From Xenia sp. Carnegie-2017 (Eukaryota > Cnidaria > Anthozoa > Malacalcyonacea > Xeniidae), in contig NW_025813482.1 of the NCBI RefSeq assembly GCF_021976095.1, positions 7,124,993 through 7,188,992 on the forward strand: a stretch of 64,000 bases of DNA. Reading direction: 5' to 3'. Each line of letters opens with the position of its first letter. Positions within the stretch are counted from its first letter, which is position 1. Shown one piece after another: positions 63,003 to 64,000 of this stretch. The notes beneath the pieces were generated by a model. The model made no database searches. It was not told where the DNA came from and saw only the letters and a program-made list of their open reading frames with translations. Both the position numbers and the translations under genes were made by a program.

Positions 63003-63749
63003 AGGAAAGAGCTAGACGACGCCAGCAGCCGTGGACACCTTGGCAACGAAGTGACGCGGCATTAAGACCAGTAAAACAATATTGCAAAGTCACTTTTAAT
63101 TTAGCAGAGGTCGACTTGTAAACGATTTTATTATTACAACATCAGCTAGAGCTCTTGCAATTACTGTGCAGGGATGGATTCTCGACAAGCTGCCATCAAA
63201 GTGTTTCTTTATATGTCTTATCCGGACATGGAGAAGCATTGTTTGCATTTTTTGAATTTTAAACAATCGTATAGGCCCATCTCAGTGGCGCAATGAGTGA
63301 CGTATGAATGAAAGAGCTGATTTTGACCCGAGTAGAGTATCTGACATCAGAATATATTGAAATTTATTCTGTCAATAAACTTGAAATAATTTCATATCCG
63401 TCAACTGTAAAGTTGAACAATTATTTTTGCAGTTATTTTGTTTGGCCGAAATGAAAATAAATTATCAGTTTGTACTTCTCCAAAATAGTTGAATTTTACG
63501 CAACTTATGCATGAAATGAAGAAACTTGAAACGCCGAGTGCAAAGTTCAGATTAGGAGGGGTCAGCAGGCGTGACAGATTGCCGGCGAATCTCAATAGGT
63601 CACCCTGGTTGGATAATCAACATGATTTGGCAGTGAGCTCAGATGACAATAGAATGTCAATTTGTATAAATTTACAATTTAAAGTTTTGATAAAATTTAT
63701 GCTATGGTTTAAATGTCCATTTTCATCTTGTAGTCCACAATTTAAGTGT

Positions 63750-64000
63750 GCACGATTGTCTTGTTGCCCACGGTCTAAATGTCCAGGATTGTCTTGTTGT
63801 CCACGGTCTAAATGTCCAGGATTGTCTTGTTGTCCACGGTCTAAATGTCCAGGATTGTCTTGTTGTCCACGGTCTAAATGTCCAGGATTGTCTTGTTGTC
63901 CACGGTCTAAATGTCCAGGATTGTCTTGTTGACCACGGTCTAAATGTCCAGGATTGTCTTGTTGTCCACAGTCTAAATGTCCAGGATTGTCTTGTTGACC
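63750..64000. repeat. 33-bp minisatellite running off the window
   Basis: Tandem GTCTAAATGTCCAGGATTGT units plus CTTGTTG(T/A)CCACG, at least seven near-perfect copies, still running at the right edge. Because the unit is a multiple of three, the forward frame stays open (RSKCPGLSCCP repeated) until a T-to-A variant makes a stop. I do not call it a gene. Confidence 0.95.

Larger units (their letters stand above)
62821..64000. other. Par-3 upstream region
   Basis: Upstream flank of the Par-3 ATG. It contains an E-box and a CCAAT box at 62983-63002, a CG-richer stretch around 63013-63060 that could hold the core promoter, no recognisable gene, and a minisatellite from about 63750 to the window end. 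Confidence 0.5.

Noticed and set aside
63489-63932. 147-residue frame with RSKCPGLSCCP repeats
   Set aside because: The 33-bp repeat keeps any frame open; no splice structure or family resemblance, and a variant unit brings a stop.
1-64000. CRISPR arrays, bacterial operons or plasmid features
   Set aside because: The window is eukaryotic; tandem arrays here have no unique spacers between repeats.

Overview
This is a eukaryotic, AT-rich, intron-dense animal window. It holds five protein-coding genes that I could rebuild exon by exon using GT/AG splice sites, phase continuity and family conservation, plus many short mobile elements and minisatellites, most of them inside introns. The gene set (SF3B1, Par-3, a RhoGAP of the ARHGAP21/23 type, enkurin, a NAT8-like acetyltransferase) is metazoan. 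The repeats (Penelope-like fragments with hammerhead-like motifs, a tRNA-like remnant whose sequence I recall from anthozoans) fit an early-branching animal such as a cnidarian. That is an inference, not proof.

Layout. Positions 264-5823 (-): 5' part of a PDZ-PH-RhoGAP gene (ARHGAP21/23; RhoGAP19D in flies) that runs off the left edge before its RhoGAP domain. Positions 5824-11110: no gene seen. 11111-12781 (+): small signal-peptide, single-pass membrane protein in six exons, unidentified. 13066-14547 (-): enkurin, complete in five exons, tail-to-tail with the previous gene and with an RFX X-box and a FOX-type motif upstream. 15782-30681 (-): SF3B1, 30 exons; only the last ~27 codons are missing. 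34762-35646 (-): intronless NAT8-like GNAT. 35647-44982: no gene seen. 44983-62820 (-): Par-3 (PARD3), complete in 19 exons, 1339 residues, with CR1, three PDZ domains and the aPKC-binding CR3 motif, plus a candidate internal first exon. 62821-64000: Par-3 upstream region and a 33-bp minisatellite.

Functional themes. Two genes act in cell polarity and Rho-GTPase control of the cortex (Par-3, ARHGAP21/23), one is ciliary (enkurin) and one is core spliceosome (SF3B1). I see no evidence that they form a functional cluster.

Most interesting non-genic content. (a) A 161-bp element at 57385-57545 bounded by a 14-bp direct repeat, carrying a hammerhead-ribozyme-like motif and an inverted copy of its own tail. 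(b) A Tc1/mariner-type MITE in an SF3B1 intron whose whole interior is a 22-bp minisatellite. (c) A 736-bp element with perfect 76-bp inverted ends in a Par-3 intron. (d) A perfect 27-bp hairpin at 32305-32372. Two coding exons (SF3B1, ARHGAP21/23) each lack one base in a homopolymer run, which looks like assembly error.
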